A stretch of DNA of 64,000 bases from assembly GCA_036873135.1 (NCBI GenBank), contig JAPTYO010000059.1:4581066-4645065 (forward strand), given 5' to 3'. Numbering within the stretch: position 1 is the first letter of the stretch; each line of letters begins with the position of its first letter. The notes beneath the pieces are model-generated. The model did not search any database. It worked only from the letters and a program-made list of their open reading frames with translations, and was not told the DNA's origin. The DNA comes from Clarkia xantiana subsp. parviflora. Lineage: Eukaryota > Streptophyta > Magnoliopsida > Myrtales > Onagraceae. The position numbers and the translations under genes were made by a program. Below, piece after piece: positions 44,033-56,386 of the stretch.

Positions 44033-44090
44033 GTATTATATTTGGTGACGAATTGCTGGTGAGCAGTGGATGAGTATTATATTTGGTGAC
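44009..44090 (+). repeat. 41-bp tandem duplication over the stop codon
   Basis: GAATTGCTGGTGAGCAGTGG and 21 further bases occur twice in a row (44009-44049 and 44050-44090). The first copy supplies the last seven codons and TGA; the second is 3' UTR. The protein is unchanged, since the first stop is used. Confidence 0.9.
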
Positions 44091-45447
44091 GTGGTTTTCT
44101 TATTCTTCTTCTGCACAAATAATGTTATATTCTGTCATGAGAAATTGATAGAATTAAGAAATGGATGAAGGCGGAAGCAATTGCAGGAAGTTGGTATCTC
44201 GTTTTTATTTGATATATATATATATATATATTGGGAATAAAAAGAGGGGTTATTTGTAAAGAAGGTGTCCCTCAAAGTTGAGTCATGGAAGGGAAAGAAG
44301 AAGAAGATGATGACGATGATGCAGATTAATTAGTTTTCAGAAAAGATTTGGTGTTGTTCTTGTAAGGTAGAGTAGTACTCATTCAGTCCGTATCGTTTCG
44401 GTTTCTGTGTATGGCTTATTTTTGTTACATTTTAAAGCAGTAATTACTTGATGGGTTAACAGGTCTTTTGGTCCATGATGTTTGACATTTTTTGGGTTTT
44501 GGTCAATGATATTTTTTTTACATAGTTTTGGTACCATATGTTTGCAGATTTTTTTCTAATTTTGGTCTAACCGTTACATTCCGTCCATTTGTTGATATGT
44601 ACAAGTCACGTGAACTACCCTAAACTTTCAATTTTGTTCAATTTAGTCCCTCTAATACCTTCCTAACCTTTTTTTGGTTCAATTTAGTCCCGAAGTTTCA
44701 AAAATTCAATTGAACCTATTGTCCAATTGGGGTCAATTTTGAAACTTTAAGACTAAATTGGAACTCTTTAGCTTCAATGGTTATGAATACACACTACTTT
44801 GAAAAGGTTTTGATTGTCTCGGTTGGGTTGGTTTAAAAATCGGTGTGTTTTGTGTTGCATTCTTCTTATTGTAGGTCGGTGCGTTTATATTGCATTCTTG
44901 TTACGCTCCGTTTGTTTTTATCGAATGAATGGGTCGTCTTTGTTGTGATTAAATTTCTTTGTTTTGTTAACTAGACTGACTGAAGTGGGGAAGCAGTGTG
45001 AATATAACTGGGCGCACTGGTATATTTTACATAGTTGGTTTGTTGAGACATGTAAGTGTATGGATGAATGTCGTAGGTACAATGATGAGGTTATATGTAT
45101 GTGTAGTTGGTTGGTGTTGTTGATTGTCGCTATTTATATGTGATGGAGTTGAGTATGGAGAAGAAGGAAGAGAAGAGTAGTACATTTTGGAGCTATGTGA
45201 TTAATTTAAGGTGAATCAATTCATGATTATTGGGTGATGATGATGATTTGTGGAAGTGGAATTGATTGAGGTTGCTTGCTTGCTTGCTTAGTTGTCTAGC
45301 TAGTGACGCCGACCAATTATGGCCATTCAAATGAAGGTGGTGGTGGACCCAGACGTGACCTGACAAACACCCATTGGCCCCACTTGCATTAGGTTGTCTG
45401 CCGCTTTTTCTAACATTATATTTATATATATATATTATATACACTTA
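44091..45447 (+). other. 3' flank of the glycosyltransferase gene, intergenic
   Basis: Probable 3' UTR with AATAAA at about 44228, then AT-rich DNA. A repeat-like stretch of GGTCCATGATGTTTGACATT type (44463-44760) looks like an old transposon fragment. No gene supported. Confidence 0.5.
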
Positions 45448-46138
45448 GGGGGCGTTTGTACTATGTAAGATTAAAAATAATGAGAGATGTAATGTGAGAT
45501 TACTTGAAATGCTAGATTATAACGTTTGATTGTGCTGTAATGTGGAGTGTAATGTTAGATTATAGTGTTTGGTATGTGTTGTATGTGCATTGTAATGAGA
45601 CTTTATTTATTTATTTATTTATATATATTATATCTTAATATGATAAGATTTTTAAAAAGAAAATATATTTTGACAACAACTAACTTCTTAAAGTTTAGGG
45701 TTTAGGGTTAATACTAGTCATTATGAATTTTAAAAACTAAATATGTAAACTCAATATGCACAACTATTAAAACATTATATATAGTTTTATAAGATAATTT
45801 TCATAAAAAATGCATTGAAAAGACTTTACTCATTTTATACAAATATCATGTGCATTATTATTTATTATATTATGAGTTATGAAATAGATAAAAAATAAAA
45901 AACTACTAATAATAACAAAATTATTATCATAATAAGCTATAATGATAATACAAAGTATTTTGTCTATTTAATAAATATTAATAAAATAATAACACTCCGT
46001 AATGTTGGAAGTAATCTCACATTACATCCGTTTTTGGATGTAATTTCACATTACGTTGAATGGAGTTTGGACGTAATCTGAGATTACGATGGACGTTACA
46101 TTACAATGCACTTTACGTCGTTTGGCAAGACGACCCCC
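45448..46138. mobile_element. Harbinger-like MITE, 691 bp, TSD TTA
   Basis: Starts GGGGGCGTTTGTACTAT and ends CAAGACGACCCCC, an inverted terminal repeat with TTA on both sides (45445-45447 and 46139-46141). Sub-terminal TAATGTGAGATTAC and GTAATTTCACATTACG motifs are also inverted. Non-coding; PIF/Harbinger (Tourist-type) by target and end. Confidence 0.75.
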
Positions 46139-46439
46139 TTACTAATTATTATTTCAATCCAAACACCCCCTTACCAGCCACCAGGTTGATGCTGTACAAA
46201 AATTGTTCGAAATTCTAATTTTATAAATTTAACTAAATTATAATTATAGAAATATTATATACCTATAAATAAAATTAAAAATTGTTAATATAACGTAAAT
46301 AATTTTGTAATTATATGTTATGTTTATCGGAGTAGTAAAATTAATAAACTGATTTTTTTTATTAATATACTTTTGATTAATGTCATTTATTTTTGGTAAT
46401 TCAATTAATGTCATTCTTCATGAGAAATAGTTCATAATG

Positions 46440-47261
46440 TGTTATGGATATTCGCCCAATTCGGGTTCGTATTTATATTACGGACTTCGCAAACACGTCA
46501 AAATCACATAAACGGTTCGAAAACACATCCCCGAGGTTCAAAACGGTCCGGACGCGCGACACACGCGCCCGGACCGGACCTCCGGATTGCCCAAGACGAC
46601 CCGGAGTACGTTGGGATCACCGGAACCCGACGTAATCCGAGTCATCATTTGCGACGCGCGTGTTCCCTTTGTGTCATCACACTAAGTTAAAGTTTTCCAA
46701 TAGCCAACTTTGATCAAACCAAACGACGGTTCACATTTCCTCTAAAACCGTCATCAAACCACTCAAAAACCGGGATCGGTTCTAAGGTTACCTATAAATA
46801 GGGGACCTAGGTCATTTATTTGAGGGTAATGTCACTTGAGATTGGCTTAGGAACTCTGACTTCTCTCTTGCTTTCTCTCTCTAGAATTCTCATTTAAGCA
46901 TCAGAGAGGGCGCAACCAGTACCACCCCCCCCCGTCCGTGCTGGTTACTTCCCCGTGTGCAGGTTCAGACAACAAGCGCGAAGTAAGGAGCGCATGTACA
47001 AGGCAGGACGCGTATAAGCACAACTTGAAGATAACGTCCTAACACTCTTGGGATAGTGTTGTCTGCAACATGTGATCAACCACATATTCAAACACTTAGC
47101 CGTTTTATAGGCCCAAAGACAGCCGACATATCAATATTCTAACAATGCGACATATTGACAGTCTGACACTTGTGGGTTCCGACACCCCGACTAGGACTCT
47201 ACACAATGTTCAACCTGAAGATTAGTCAAGGCCGTTGCATCCAACGGTTCAGGACGGAACA
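46440..47261 (+). repeat. RT-5 LTR 1
   Basis: Starts TGTTATGGATATTCGCCC and ends GGAACA before the primer site. TATAAATA at 46793-46800; GCATCAGAGAGGG then hairpin AACCAGTAC/GTGCTGGTT (46914-46922, 46938-46946, one G-T pair) around a C-run. Confidence 0.8.
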
Positions 47262-47263
47262 TT

Positions 47264-47281
47264 TGGCGCCGTCTACGAGAT
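47264..47281 (+). promoter_or_regulatory. RT-5 primer binding site
   Basis: TGGCGCCGTCTACGAGAT, two bases after LTR 1; the first ten bases are identical to RT-3. The site after LTR 2 (about 55738-55755) is changed to TGGCTCCGTTTGCGAG, which would weaken priming. Confidence 0.75.
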
Positions 47282-47312
47282 TCGAACAAGAAGCCATATC
47301 GCATTACAAGCT

Positions 47313-47794
47313 ATGACGAGCAATCATCCTCCTCCTGATAGTGTCAACCTGCAGGAAAAGAAGAAAGGCCTAGGGCGCCCGAAAAAAACGCCCGCAAGGA
47401 GTCAGCCTGGACCTTCGAACATCCCCCAAGCTACTTCGACCGCTTCCTCAGTGCCTGCAAGAAGCATGCCTTCCACACAGCACGAACAAGGAGTGCGCAA
47501 TGCAGTGCACAACGCACCTCCGCCGGGATCTGAGCACAGACCGCAACAGTTCCCCTACGGAATGCCTACAGAGGACACATAACAACAAGGAAGAGGTGTA
47601 CACCCAGCACCAACAGTCACTACTGCTATGATGGCTGCACTTGAAGAATTGCTAGCTTTTAGAGAAACTTTGAGGAACCAAGGATATGCACCAAATCCTC
47701 CGCCACCTCCTCCCCCACCACCACCAGTCAATGGACAAGCCATGCCAGTAAGGGCAGTGTCACACAACACTATCCGCCAAAGGACCCCATTCTA
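47313..47794 (+). pseudogene. RT-5 gag N-terminus with AT-hook-like motif
   Basis: ATG at 47313 opens a frame to 47582: an N-terminus with KKKGLGRPKKTPAR (AT-hook-like, Gly-Arg-Pro core in basic residues), then a Ser/Pro/Ala-rich stretch. After the TAA the same frame continues with MMAALEELLAFRETLRNQ and a run of ten prolines, then a TAG near 47793. The Gag core domain is missing. The element cannot make a working Gag. Confidence 0.65.
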
Positions 47795-49527
47795 GGAAGG
47801 AGAACACCATCCAGAAGATGCATTCCAGTATCAACAGGCAAGGAATAAGCCAATGAAAGAAGCGACACGCTCATACACTCCCTATGAAAGAGCGCATGGT
47901 CAGGAAAAGTTATGAAGGCAGCCACCGCCTCCACGCTCACAGCGGTACTACAAGAAAAATTCCTACCAAGCAACCAACTCAAGAATAAGCACACGCGGGA
48001 GCTTACCAAGGAAATGTGCATAGCTCTACCCAAGAGACATGCACAAACCAACACTGGAACGCTGCGCTATGTTACTACGTCACTGGAACCATCACCATCG
48101 TAATTGTGCATACAGCTGTTGCAATAATCGCTGCTACCACCGCTCTTGTGACAATGTTCGCCACTATAGTAGCAACCGCTGCCATGGACGTCGTTGTAAC
48201 CGTTGTTACCATCAACCTTGGGCATTCATCTACAAGTGTTCGCTATCATTACTACAGTACGCGCACATAGGGCAGGCGTGTACGTCTGCCGCACATCCGT
48301 CACACAAACACATCATCGTGAAGAGTCACGAATGTATGAAGAAACACATTAACTAAAAAAAAAGACCTCATGGAAGTGAACATGTGAGGTGTACAACGCA
48401 AAGGATACACACTATACTCAACAACGCGCGACGCGCATCTGAGAAGGGAAGGGTTACTCTTACCCACTCCTAGCAACAAACAAACTTGCATCAAAATGCG
48501 AGAAGAGATGAGAGCGAATTTACAGGTCTTCCTCAAGTATGAGCACGGCTGCATGACAGCCACCAAGAGACACGCTCAACACTCGACGCAAGAGCGGGGG
48601 CATCTTGCTGAATCCCCACATACAGGACACAACATCCCCCGCATAGGATACAATCATTATACTGTATCAAGAAACAACGATGCGACTACCAAGCGACTTG
48701 GGGGGCACCAAGCTGACAAGTGCTTGGCATTCCACCGAAGTGAAAAAGCGAATCATTGCAAGAACACGCGGTACCGCTCCTCTAAGAAAATGCACCAACG
48801 AGGAATACAACTTCAACATCCTATAGGGATTGGTCCCAAGAGGGAAACACCAAGCATCGCCCTCAAATGACGATCTCTTCTACTTGAACAAGGTCCAGGT
48901 AACACGCGTTACTGCCAAAGGTAAACTCAGGTATGAGGTAACAACTCCATAACAGTACTATTATGAATAAAGCAGACCACTCGAGTAGGATATCTACTCA
49001 GGGTAGCCTGATTTTGTCAAAACAAAATCCAAGCTGAACGGAACAGATTAGCCGTGAATAGTCTGATCCAATCATATTGGCATTGCAGGCGATAGAGTCA
49101 TATGAGGAGACTTATAACTCCATTCTATTCCCTAACCAATATATTTCTCAAAGTATTGCGACTACTTTGAGACAGGTTATATGTACATCCAGGAGATGTC
49201 TCAATGACACACCCTATCTAGAGAACAACACTAGGTGGAGCTGTATGCAACACTCTCTGGAATTCTCTATCTATGGACATTCTACTTAGGCACCTAAGCC
49301 AAGAAATGGCCGCGTATATATCATTTGCATCATCACAACAAGTCTCCAAGTTAACAATAACTCGCGACATCTCAGCGAATATTCTACTCAAACATCAGCT
49401 CTTCCCTTGGAAACAATACCAAGTAACGATCATACGTATGTGCATCACGCTAAGGAAGTATCGACGCGTATCGACTAAATGACGCATACAGCAATGCATA
49501 GTCTCTCTTTATACATATATATCCACC
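47795..49527 (+). other. RT-5 interior, non-coding, with block shared with RT-4
   Basis: Open frames here are short. The Cys/His-rich one at 48039-48356 comes from a trinucleotide-biased stretch. The segment 48685-48875 (ACCAAGCGACTTGGGGGGCACC, GTGCTTGG, CATCGCCCTCAAATGA) matches RT-4 at 25405-25620. Confidence 0.6.
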
Positions 49528-49560
49528 AACACATTTAGCGGGGGTTACTTGAAAAAAGTT
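49528..49560 (+). pseudogene. RT-5 relic of the integrase C-terminus
   Basis: Eleven codons read NTFSGGYLKKV, matching the last residues of RT-3 integrase (NTFSGGHLKKF) and RT-1 (HSFSGAHLKKC). Everything from Gag core to this point has been deleted, leaving a scar that marks where pol ended. Confidence 0.65.
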
Positions 49561-49562
49561 CC

Positions 49563-49662
49563 GCGCTCGACGCGTCCGCACCTGTCGCGTCCGCACCTAA
49601 CGCGTCCGCACCTATCGCGTTCGCACCTGTCGCGTCTGCACCTGACGCATCCGCACCTAGGG
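49563..49662 (+). repeat. 15-bp minisatellite after the pol relic
   Basis: About 6.5 units of CGCGTCCGCACCTGT type. It sits immediately after the end of pol, the same place as the tandem arrays of RT-1, RT-2 and RT-3. Confidence 0.85.
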
Positions 49663-50215
49663 AAGTTTCCTACACAACCAAGGAGTCCTCGTATCAGGCT
49701 CCTATTCTATCTATTACATACATTACTTGAAGGGGATTCATAACTCCATATATTTGCAACTTTGTAATTGCAACAACTATCTAACGAAATCAATGTATTT
49801 TCGTAGGTACATCACTACACCATACATACTACTTTGGAATTACGCCAAGTAACAAACTATGTGCATATTACTCTCATCAACAATACAAGCTATCGCGCTA
49901 TGTATAACAATCGACTTATATCATACGTCGACATATTTACTATCAACATCAACAACGAGCATATAAACGCTCTCTATCTATAACGACGACTACCCCGAAT
50001 AGCGTCGACAACACGCTACATCTTGAGTTTAAGCCAAGATTTATCTACAAGTGACATGCTGCGACATCCTCCTTGCGAGGGCAACCCCCATGCTCACAAC
50101 TAAAACATGGCATGCTGCGAAATCCTCTTGTTAGAGGCAAATCCTCATGTTCATAGCCATTCCCTGAATCATAACATGATGCGGCAACTTTCAAAGGGAC
50201 TGATCACCCCGACAT

Positions 50216-50660
50216 GGCAGACGTCCTCTTGTTAGACAACAACCCCATGCTACTTCAAAGTATGCTTCCCCATCACGGGTTGATACATCATGGCAGACGT
50301 CCTCTTGTTAGACGACAACTCCATGCTACTTCAAAGTATGCTTCCCCATCGCGGGTTGATACATCATCGCAGACGTCCTCTTGTTAGACGATAACTCCAT
50401 GCTACTTCAAAGTATGCTTCCCCATCACGGGTTGATACATCATGGCAGACGTCCTCTTGTTAGACGACAACTCCATGCTACTTCAAAGTATGCTTCCCCA
50501 TCGCGGGTTGATACATCATGGCAGACGTCCTCTTGTTAGACGACAACTCCATGCTACTTCAAGGTATGCTTCCCCATCGCGGGTTGATACATCATGGCGC
50601 GAAATCCTCTCGTTAGAGGGCAACCCCATTCTATTACAAAGTATGTTTCCCCATCGCGGG
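50216..50660 (+). repeat. RT-5 76-bp tandem repeat
   Basis: About six copies with starts at 50221, 50297 and 50373 and the core ACGTCCTCTTGTTAGACGAC, then CTACTTCAAAGTATGCTTCC. The TACTTCAAAGTA part is a small near-palindrome. Confidence 0.85.
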
Positions 50661-52682
50661 TTGATACAACGCTATCAGGAGCGCACCCTATTTGAAAAAC
50701 TCACCAAACCTACAAGTCGAGTCTTGTAAAACGCTATCTTGCCCGTGAGCATATAACAGAATAAAACACACCAAATTTAGCAAGTAGTGTCTTGCCACAA
50801 CGTCGCCTTGGAGTGGACCAAGAAACGGTAAAAACTGCAAGTCACTCTAAAGTGGTCTTGTACAACCCTTCTGGACTAACCATGGAGAGGTGCAGTAGCA
50901 TCGCAAGGTAAGTACGGGTCTAACCATGGAAAGCCTTGCAACAACGTCACGCGGGGTGTTCCCAACTGACGGATGGAAAAACGCATAGCATAGTACAAGT
51001 AGCGTCTTGCCACAACGTCGCCTTGAAATGGTTCAAGAGACGGTAAAAAAATACAAGGCGTATGGATACGACCTATGTCCCGTCCCTTGGATTAACCAAG
51101 TTGAGACGTAGTAGCATCACAAAGTAAGTACAGGTCTAACCATGGAAAGCTTTGCAACAACGTCACGCGGGGTGTGCCCAACTGACGGATGAAAAAAACG
51201 CATAGTATAGAACAAGTAGTGTCTTGTTACAACGTCGCCTTAGAGTGGAACTAAGAGACGGTATAAACTAAGGTCTTGCCTCGTCAAGACGACTTTACTA
51301 CGTGCCAAGTGCCAACACCAAACACATTGCTATCTTATGGTCTTGTATGTTACTATCTATAAACATGACAAGTACTCAATACACTCATCATGCCATTCCT
51401 CGGATATCAAAACAAGATGGGCACTCATGACACATAGCGACGCGCGTCCTTTTGTCACAGCTACGGATGTTATATCCGTTACAACAAGGAAATCAATCAT
51501 ATCATGCAAGTCCAATATATACGGACAACTATGGTAACACAAGGTATGAAACATTACTAACGAGTTATCATGCATTTCTACTATGATCATGACAGGTCTA
51601 TTCGACAACATCAAACGTATATATAAAAGGTTCAGGGAACAACACCCAGTGTGACCTCAACCCAAACATGGGGAACAACAACTATGTACAAAGCTTGGTA
51701 GAGCAAACACAACCAACCTAGTACAACATGCAAGTGGTAAACTCCACTCAACATCTACGTACGCAGCCATGCGACCCTAACGTACGCAGCCATGCGGCTC
51801 TTATAGCGCAATGTACAATCACGCCTTGACTACGCAAAGGGTGCCAGACAATCAATGGCAGACTTAGCAAAATACCAAGTTAACAAAACGAAGACATGGG
51901 GGCAAGAGTGTACACACCCTCCATAAATCATACATAAGGACGCCAACGCTTGTATGGACGTCATCACAAAATAATTGCGCACCTCGTTATCATCAGCAAC
52001 CTTCGTGCGAAGGATAGTCACCTCGGAATCAAGAATAACAGTTCGAGCCTATCAAACAAAGGCAATAGCCTTCAATACAACAACCTAAGTATCCAAGCAT
52101 CATATATTAAGAGTGAAGAACAAGATGCACAGGGCCAAAGCGAACTAGCATACGCGCACACCTTCAGCATGCGCGCGATCCCTTAACACACGCGTAACCC
52201 CTCAGCATGCGCGTGACACCTCGGCAATACTACCATCAAACAACCAACAAAAAGGGATAGATGCAAAATGGAAGATCAACAACATAAGCAATATACTCGC
52301 TTCAAGCGGCTCCTCCGCCAAGATCCAGTCCCTCGACATGGGGGCAGATGGGCGAGTCCACTAGCAGTAAACTCAGATCACTCGGAGTTGCTCGAGGGAC
52401 GAATCTCAGTGTCAGATCGCTTTATTCCTTATCAAGTGAAAACATTGTTAACGGTGGCGACGCTAAGTCGACCTCAACTCTGACTTGGACTCAGAAAGGC
52501 AAGAAGATATGCTTTGACAACTCAGTCTACAAGGATGAATAACAACTTGATCAGCGCGTGTATACGCAACAGTCATCAATGCAAGCACTAAGGAATGAAC
52601 ACTCTCCTGATGGAGACAACTACATATCTACAGACTTGTAGTCTATATACATCATATAGCGAACATCCCCCTCGGGGGGTAA
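50661..52682 (+). other. RT-5 interior, non-coding
   Basis: Long, weak repeats of about 180 bp occur at 50790-51260 (TAGTGTCTTGCCACAACGTC and CTAACCATGGAAAGC motifs). No gene supported. Confidence 0.55.
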
Positions 52683-52880
52683 CTCTATGTAAGCATGGGC
52701 CTTGTCCCGACATTCACATGTTTTATGTGATCTACGTGCATCTACATGAGACTCTATGTCAACATGGACCTCGTCCTGACACTCACATGTTTTATATGAT
52801 CTACGCGCATCTACATAAGACTCTATGTCAACATGGGCCTCATCCCGACACCTACATGTTCTACGTAATCAACGCGCGTC
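52683..52880 (+). repeat. RT-5 69-bp tandem repeat
   Basis: Three copies starting CTCTATGT at 52683, 52752 and 52821, with the core ACATGTTTTATGTGATCTAC. Confidence 0.8.
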
Positions 52881-53339
52881 TAGATGATACTACGCCTTCA
52901 CTAAAGGTAACAAGTGTGAATATTATTATGGTACTAACATTTATACTTGCATGTATTTGCCAATTAATGCAGGACTACAATATGTATGTTGACATACAAA
53001 GGAGAAATTCTAAGTGTCCAAGATATTACATCACGCATGCTATGATCATGTACACAACGAGCAACGCGCGCAGTGAACAACGCGTGCGACATAAAACAAG
53101 CGTCGACTATCAAGAAATATTTTCTAAGTGTTTTGCCATGAAAGCAAGCGACGAGCACTATGCATATATTAACCACTATGACAACATCCACCCTATGACT
53201 ACATCAAGCCTATGGATACAACATGCATGGCAATGGATAAAGAAAAAATTCCAAGTGTTGGAGCAAGCGCGCACATGCAAGCGCGCACATGCAAGCGCGC
53301 ACATACTCAGCTAGCACGCATATGGATGGTAGTATGGTC

Positions 53340-53640
53340 ATGAAACAAAGAGCAAATCAAGGAATATTTTCTAAGTGTTCCACCATGTCAGCAGTCGACA
53401 TATGACGAGGTGCCGACTATCAAGGAGTACTTTCTAAGTGTTCCACCATGTCAGCAGTCGACACATGACGAGGTATCGACTATCAAGGAGTATTTTCTAA
53501 GTGTTCCACCATGTCAGCAGTCGACATATAACGAGGTGTCGACTATTAAGGGATGTTTTCTAAATGTTCCACTACGATAGCAGTCGACATACGACAAAGT
53601 GTCGACTATCAAGAAATACTTTCTAAGTATTTTCCTATGT
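53340..53640 (+). repeat. RT-5 63-bp tandem repeat
   Basis: Four to five copies with starts at 53371, 53434 and 53497 and the core CTAAGTGTTCCACCATGTC, then GCAGTCGACA and GTCGACTATCAA. Confidence 0.85.
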
Positions 53641-54963
53641 CGACAATCAACGGCAGTAGACAAAGATCAAATAACGGCAATCATGGTAATGAGCATTAAA
53701 TATCTCAAAAATATTTGCTAAGTATTTTATCATGATTGCAGACAACGTACGATGCTCAATGAATAATGAGCAATATGCAACAACCAACATACAACGACCA
53801 ACAACTATGTCCGGACATCGACTAACAATCAACACTAAGCATGCCAAAACATCATTCAAATCATTGTGTTACATGTTGACAATGATCACTATGCATAAGG
53901 GAAGTTTAACAACTCATTTCCATTTTTCTAAAAATTTTGGCACTTAGTAAATTTTTGGTAGATTTGAGAAACTAACTACTATGGGAAATTTCATCAAACA
54001 CCTTATGTGCAGGTTAAGGTAATCAAATCATGAAGATTTCAAGAGTAAGTAAAGACTAAGCAAGGTCATAAAAGGCTAGCCATACACGGAATCAGACTCA
54101 CCTCGTCGAGACGATCGAACCACCGTGCGAACCACCGCCCACAAGTCCACGCGCCATCGGGAAACTCACACGCTGCCACGAAGGAGCCCACGCACCGTCA
54201 CTGCCATCGTTCCGTCCGAGATCACCATCGGAGTCCGCCTTGCTCGGTCTTGCCGTGATCGAGAGGTTTAATGGTGGCCGGACTAAGTTTCTTGGTGGCC
54301 AAGCTTTTTACTCCAAAGTGTCTTCTTCTTCAAGAAATGAGAGGATTTTAAAAACTACTAAGGGTGGAGGATTAATTAATGAGTATTCTCTCTCCTATAT
54401 CTATCCAAAATTATCTATGGGTATTTCCTAAAACTTTCATTATTTCTAAATAAGTCCCTAAAATGGCATGACTATGGGTTGTTATCTCCTTTTTACAACA
54501 CTTAGTATTTTCTAAACTCATTTTAGCAATCATGACTATATGCTATGCGCACTTAATTTAGCGCGCACTACGTCATCTCATAATGCTTGATGCATATCAC
54601 TACACGATCGTTTTTATGATTCAATCGTTGATTACATGTTTACATCATTTATATCATGTCATCACATTCATGCTAACATCATAGACCATGATTGCACACA
54701 TCCATGAAAATTATTGCCTAAGTCCATTATCATATGTGAACTGTCCATTGTTCGTTGTCATGTACATACTGCTTCTTGCACTAACCCTGTCAGCAGTTAA
54801 AAAAATCTCCTGACAAGATTTAAAGTGGAGCAAAATCAAGGCCCTCGCGCCCAATTGTCAAACAAGCCACCCCTGAGGTTAGCACCGATCCTAAATTGTG
54901 CTTATATCCTATCTTAAAATAGAGTCAAGTATGGTCTGAACCGTTACTGGACTCGGGGGCAAG
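53641..54963 (+). other. RT-5 3' non-coding region, GC-rich block, PPT and hairpin
   Basis: No coding sequence recognised. A GC-rich block lies at about 54100-54240. At the end, AGTCAAGTA (54923-54931) and TACTGGACT (54945-54953) pair with one mismatch, directly before the polypurine tract CGGGGGCAAG (54954-54963). Confidence 0.6.
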
Positions 54964-55735
54964 TGATGGATATCGGCCCAATTCGGGTTCGTATTAACAT
55001 TCCGGACTTCGTATACACGTCGAAAATCACATAACGGATCCAAACGCGTCACCTGAGGTCCAAAACGGTCCGGAATCGCGGCATGCGCGTCCGGACCGGA
55101 CCTCCGGAATGCCTAAGAAATCCGGAGGTCCGAATTGCACCAAGCAATCCGGATCGTCCGGGTTGCCCTTACGCAATCTGGACGGCCCGGATTGCCCACA
55201 GGCAATCCGAACCCCATCGAATTTCCTAAGTTCGACGGGGTTCGAACTGCTGTCAAGGTACCGCACGCTATCCTGCTTACGTACACCGAGCAAGGAGTCT
55301 CCCAAAGCCAAACTCAATCAAACCAGACGACGGTTATTATCTTCCTTTAAAAACGGCGGCGAACCGCACAAAAACCAGGTTCGGTTCTAAGGTTGCCTAT
55401 AAATAGGGGACCTTGGCCTCTCATTTCAACGCATATTCTGAAGAAATTGGCTTTGGAGCTTTGACCTATCTCTAGAAACTTTCTCTCTCTAGATCCTCAT
55501 TTAAGCATCAGAGAGGGTTCAACCGGCACTACCCCCCCTCCGTGCTGGTTATTACCCTTCGTGCAGGGAAGGAGCTCGTGAAGCCGGCAAGGCGTGCAAT
55601 ACCGACAACCCGCTATCGTCAGCTGACAGCCTGTAACCGCCTTCTGATAACCCGCAGTCATCGTCCGATGACCCGACTCAAGCATAACCTGAAGTGTCGA
55701 AGAGTCCGACCCCCCGGTTGGATTTGGACGCAACA
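54964..55735 (+). repeat. RT-5 LTR 2
   Basis: Starts TGATGGATATCGGCCC after a polypurine tract and ends GCAACA before a degraded primer site, so it is placed both as a 3' and as a 5' LTR. U3 has several ATCCGGA/TCCGGAT-type inverted motifs absent from LTR 1. TATAAATA at 55398-55405; hairpin AACCGGCAC/GTGCTGGTT (55521-55550). Confidence 0.8.
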
Positions 55736-55786
55736 CTTGGCTCCGTTTGCGAGATTCGAGCAAAAATCTATATCGCACCACGAGCT

Positions 55787-56386
55787 ATGGCAAGAAGTCA
55801 ACCTCCTCCGGATGATGTCAACCCGCAGGAGAAGAAGAGAGGCCCTGGCCGCCCAAAGAAAGCTGCAACCACAAGCAAGAAACCAATGAGAGGTCAGCTT
55901 GGACCTTCGCACATCCCTGAAGCCACATCCACTGCTTCCTCCGTGCCAACCAGAAGCGTGCCCGCCACACAGCACGGTCCGGAAATCCATAACGCATAAC
56001 ACCCCCTCCCGGGTTCGAGCCTAGGGCGCACATCAATGAAGAGTTCCCTTACGGGATGCCAGTTGAAGGAGTTCAGCAATAAGAATGAGGTGCAAACCCA
56101 CCACCACCAGTCACACCCGCCATGATGGCTGCACTTGAAGAGTGGTTAGCATTCATAAAATCAAGGATATGCTCCGCCACCACCGCCACCTCCGCCACCA
56201 GTCTACGGACAGGCCGCGCCGGCAAGGGAAGTGTCACGCGACACTACTCGACAAGAGACACCGTACCAAGGAGGAGGAGGACAATATTATGAAGGTACAT
56301 ACCAGTACCAACAGCCAAGGCATGAAGCAAAACACTCATACACTCCGTACGTAGAAGCACGACATCAAGAAGAGACACGGGGACAA
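55787..56386 (+). pseudogene. Second gag N-terminus, different subfamily, truncated
   Basis: ATG at 55787 opens MARSQPPPDDVNPQEKKRGP with an AT-hook-like KRGPGRPKK, clearly related to the first RT-5 gag but only about 60% alike over the aligned part, with an insertion. It stops near 55999. Gag-like sequence (MMAALEEWLAF and a proline run) continues in shifted frames to about 56386, where retrotransposon sequence ends abruptly in AT-rich DNA. Confidence 0.65.

Larger units (their letters stand above)
46440..55735 (+). mobile_element. RT-5: pol-less Tat-like retrotransposon (two diverged LTRs)
   Basis: LTR 1 (46440-47261), primer site, short gag start, 7.7 kb mostly without coding sequence, polypurine tract CGGGGGCAAG (54954-54963), LTR 2 (54964-55735). 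The LTRs share ends, promoter and R-region motifs but differ strongly in U3, so they are not the copies made in one insertion. LTR 2 is followed by its own primer site and gag start. No target duplication could be confirmed. Likely a recombinant between related elements. Confidence 0.75.

Noticed and set aside
48039..48356. Cys/His/Arg-rich frame that could suggest a metal-binding peptide
   Set aside because: Comes from a trinucleotide-biased low-complexity stretch (TGTTGC, CGCTGC) in decayed element DNA, with an overlapping frame equally open.
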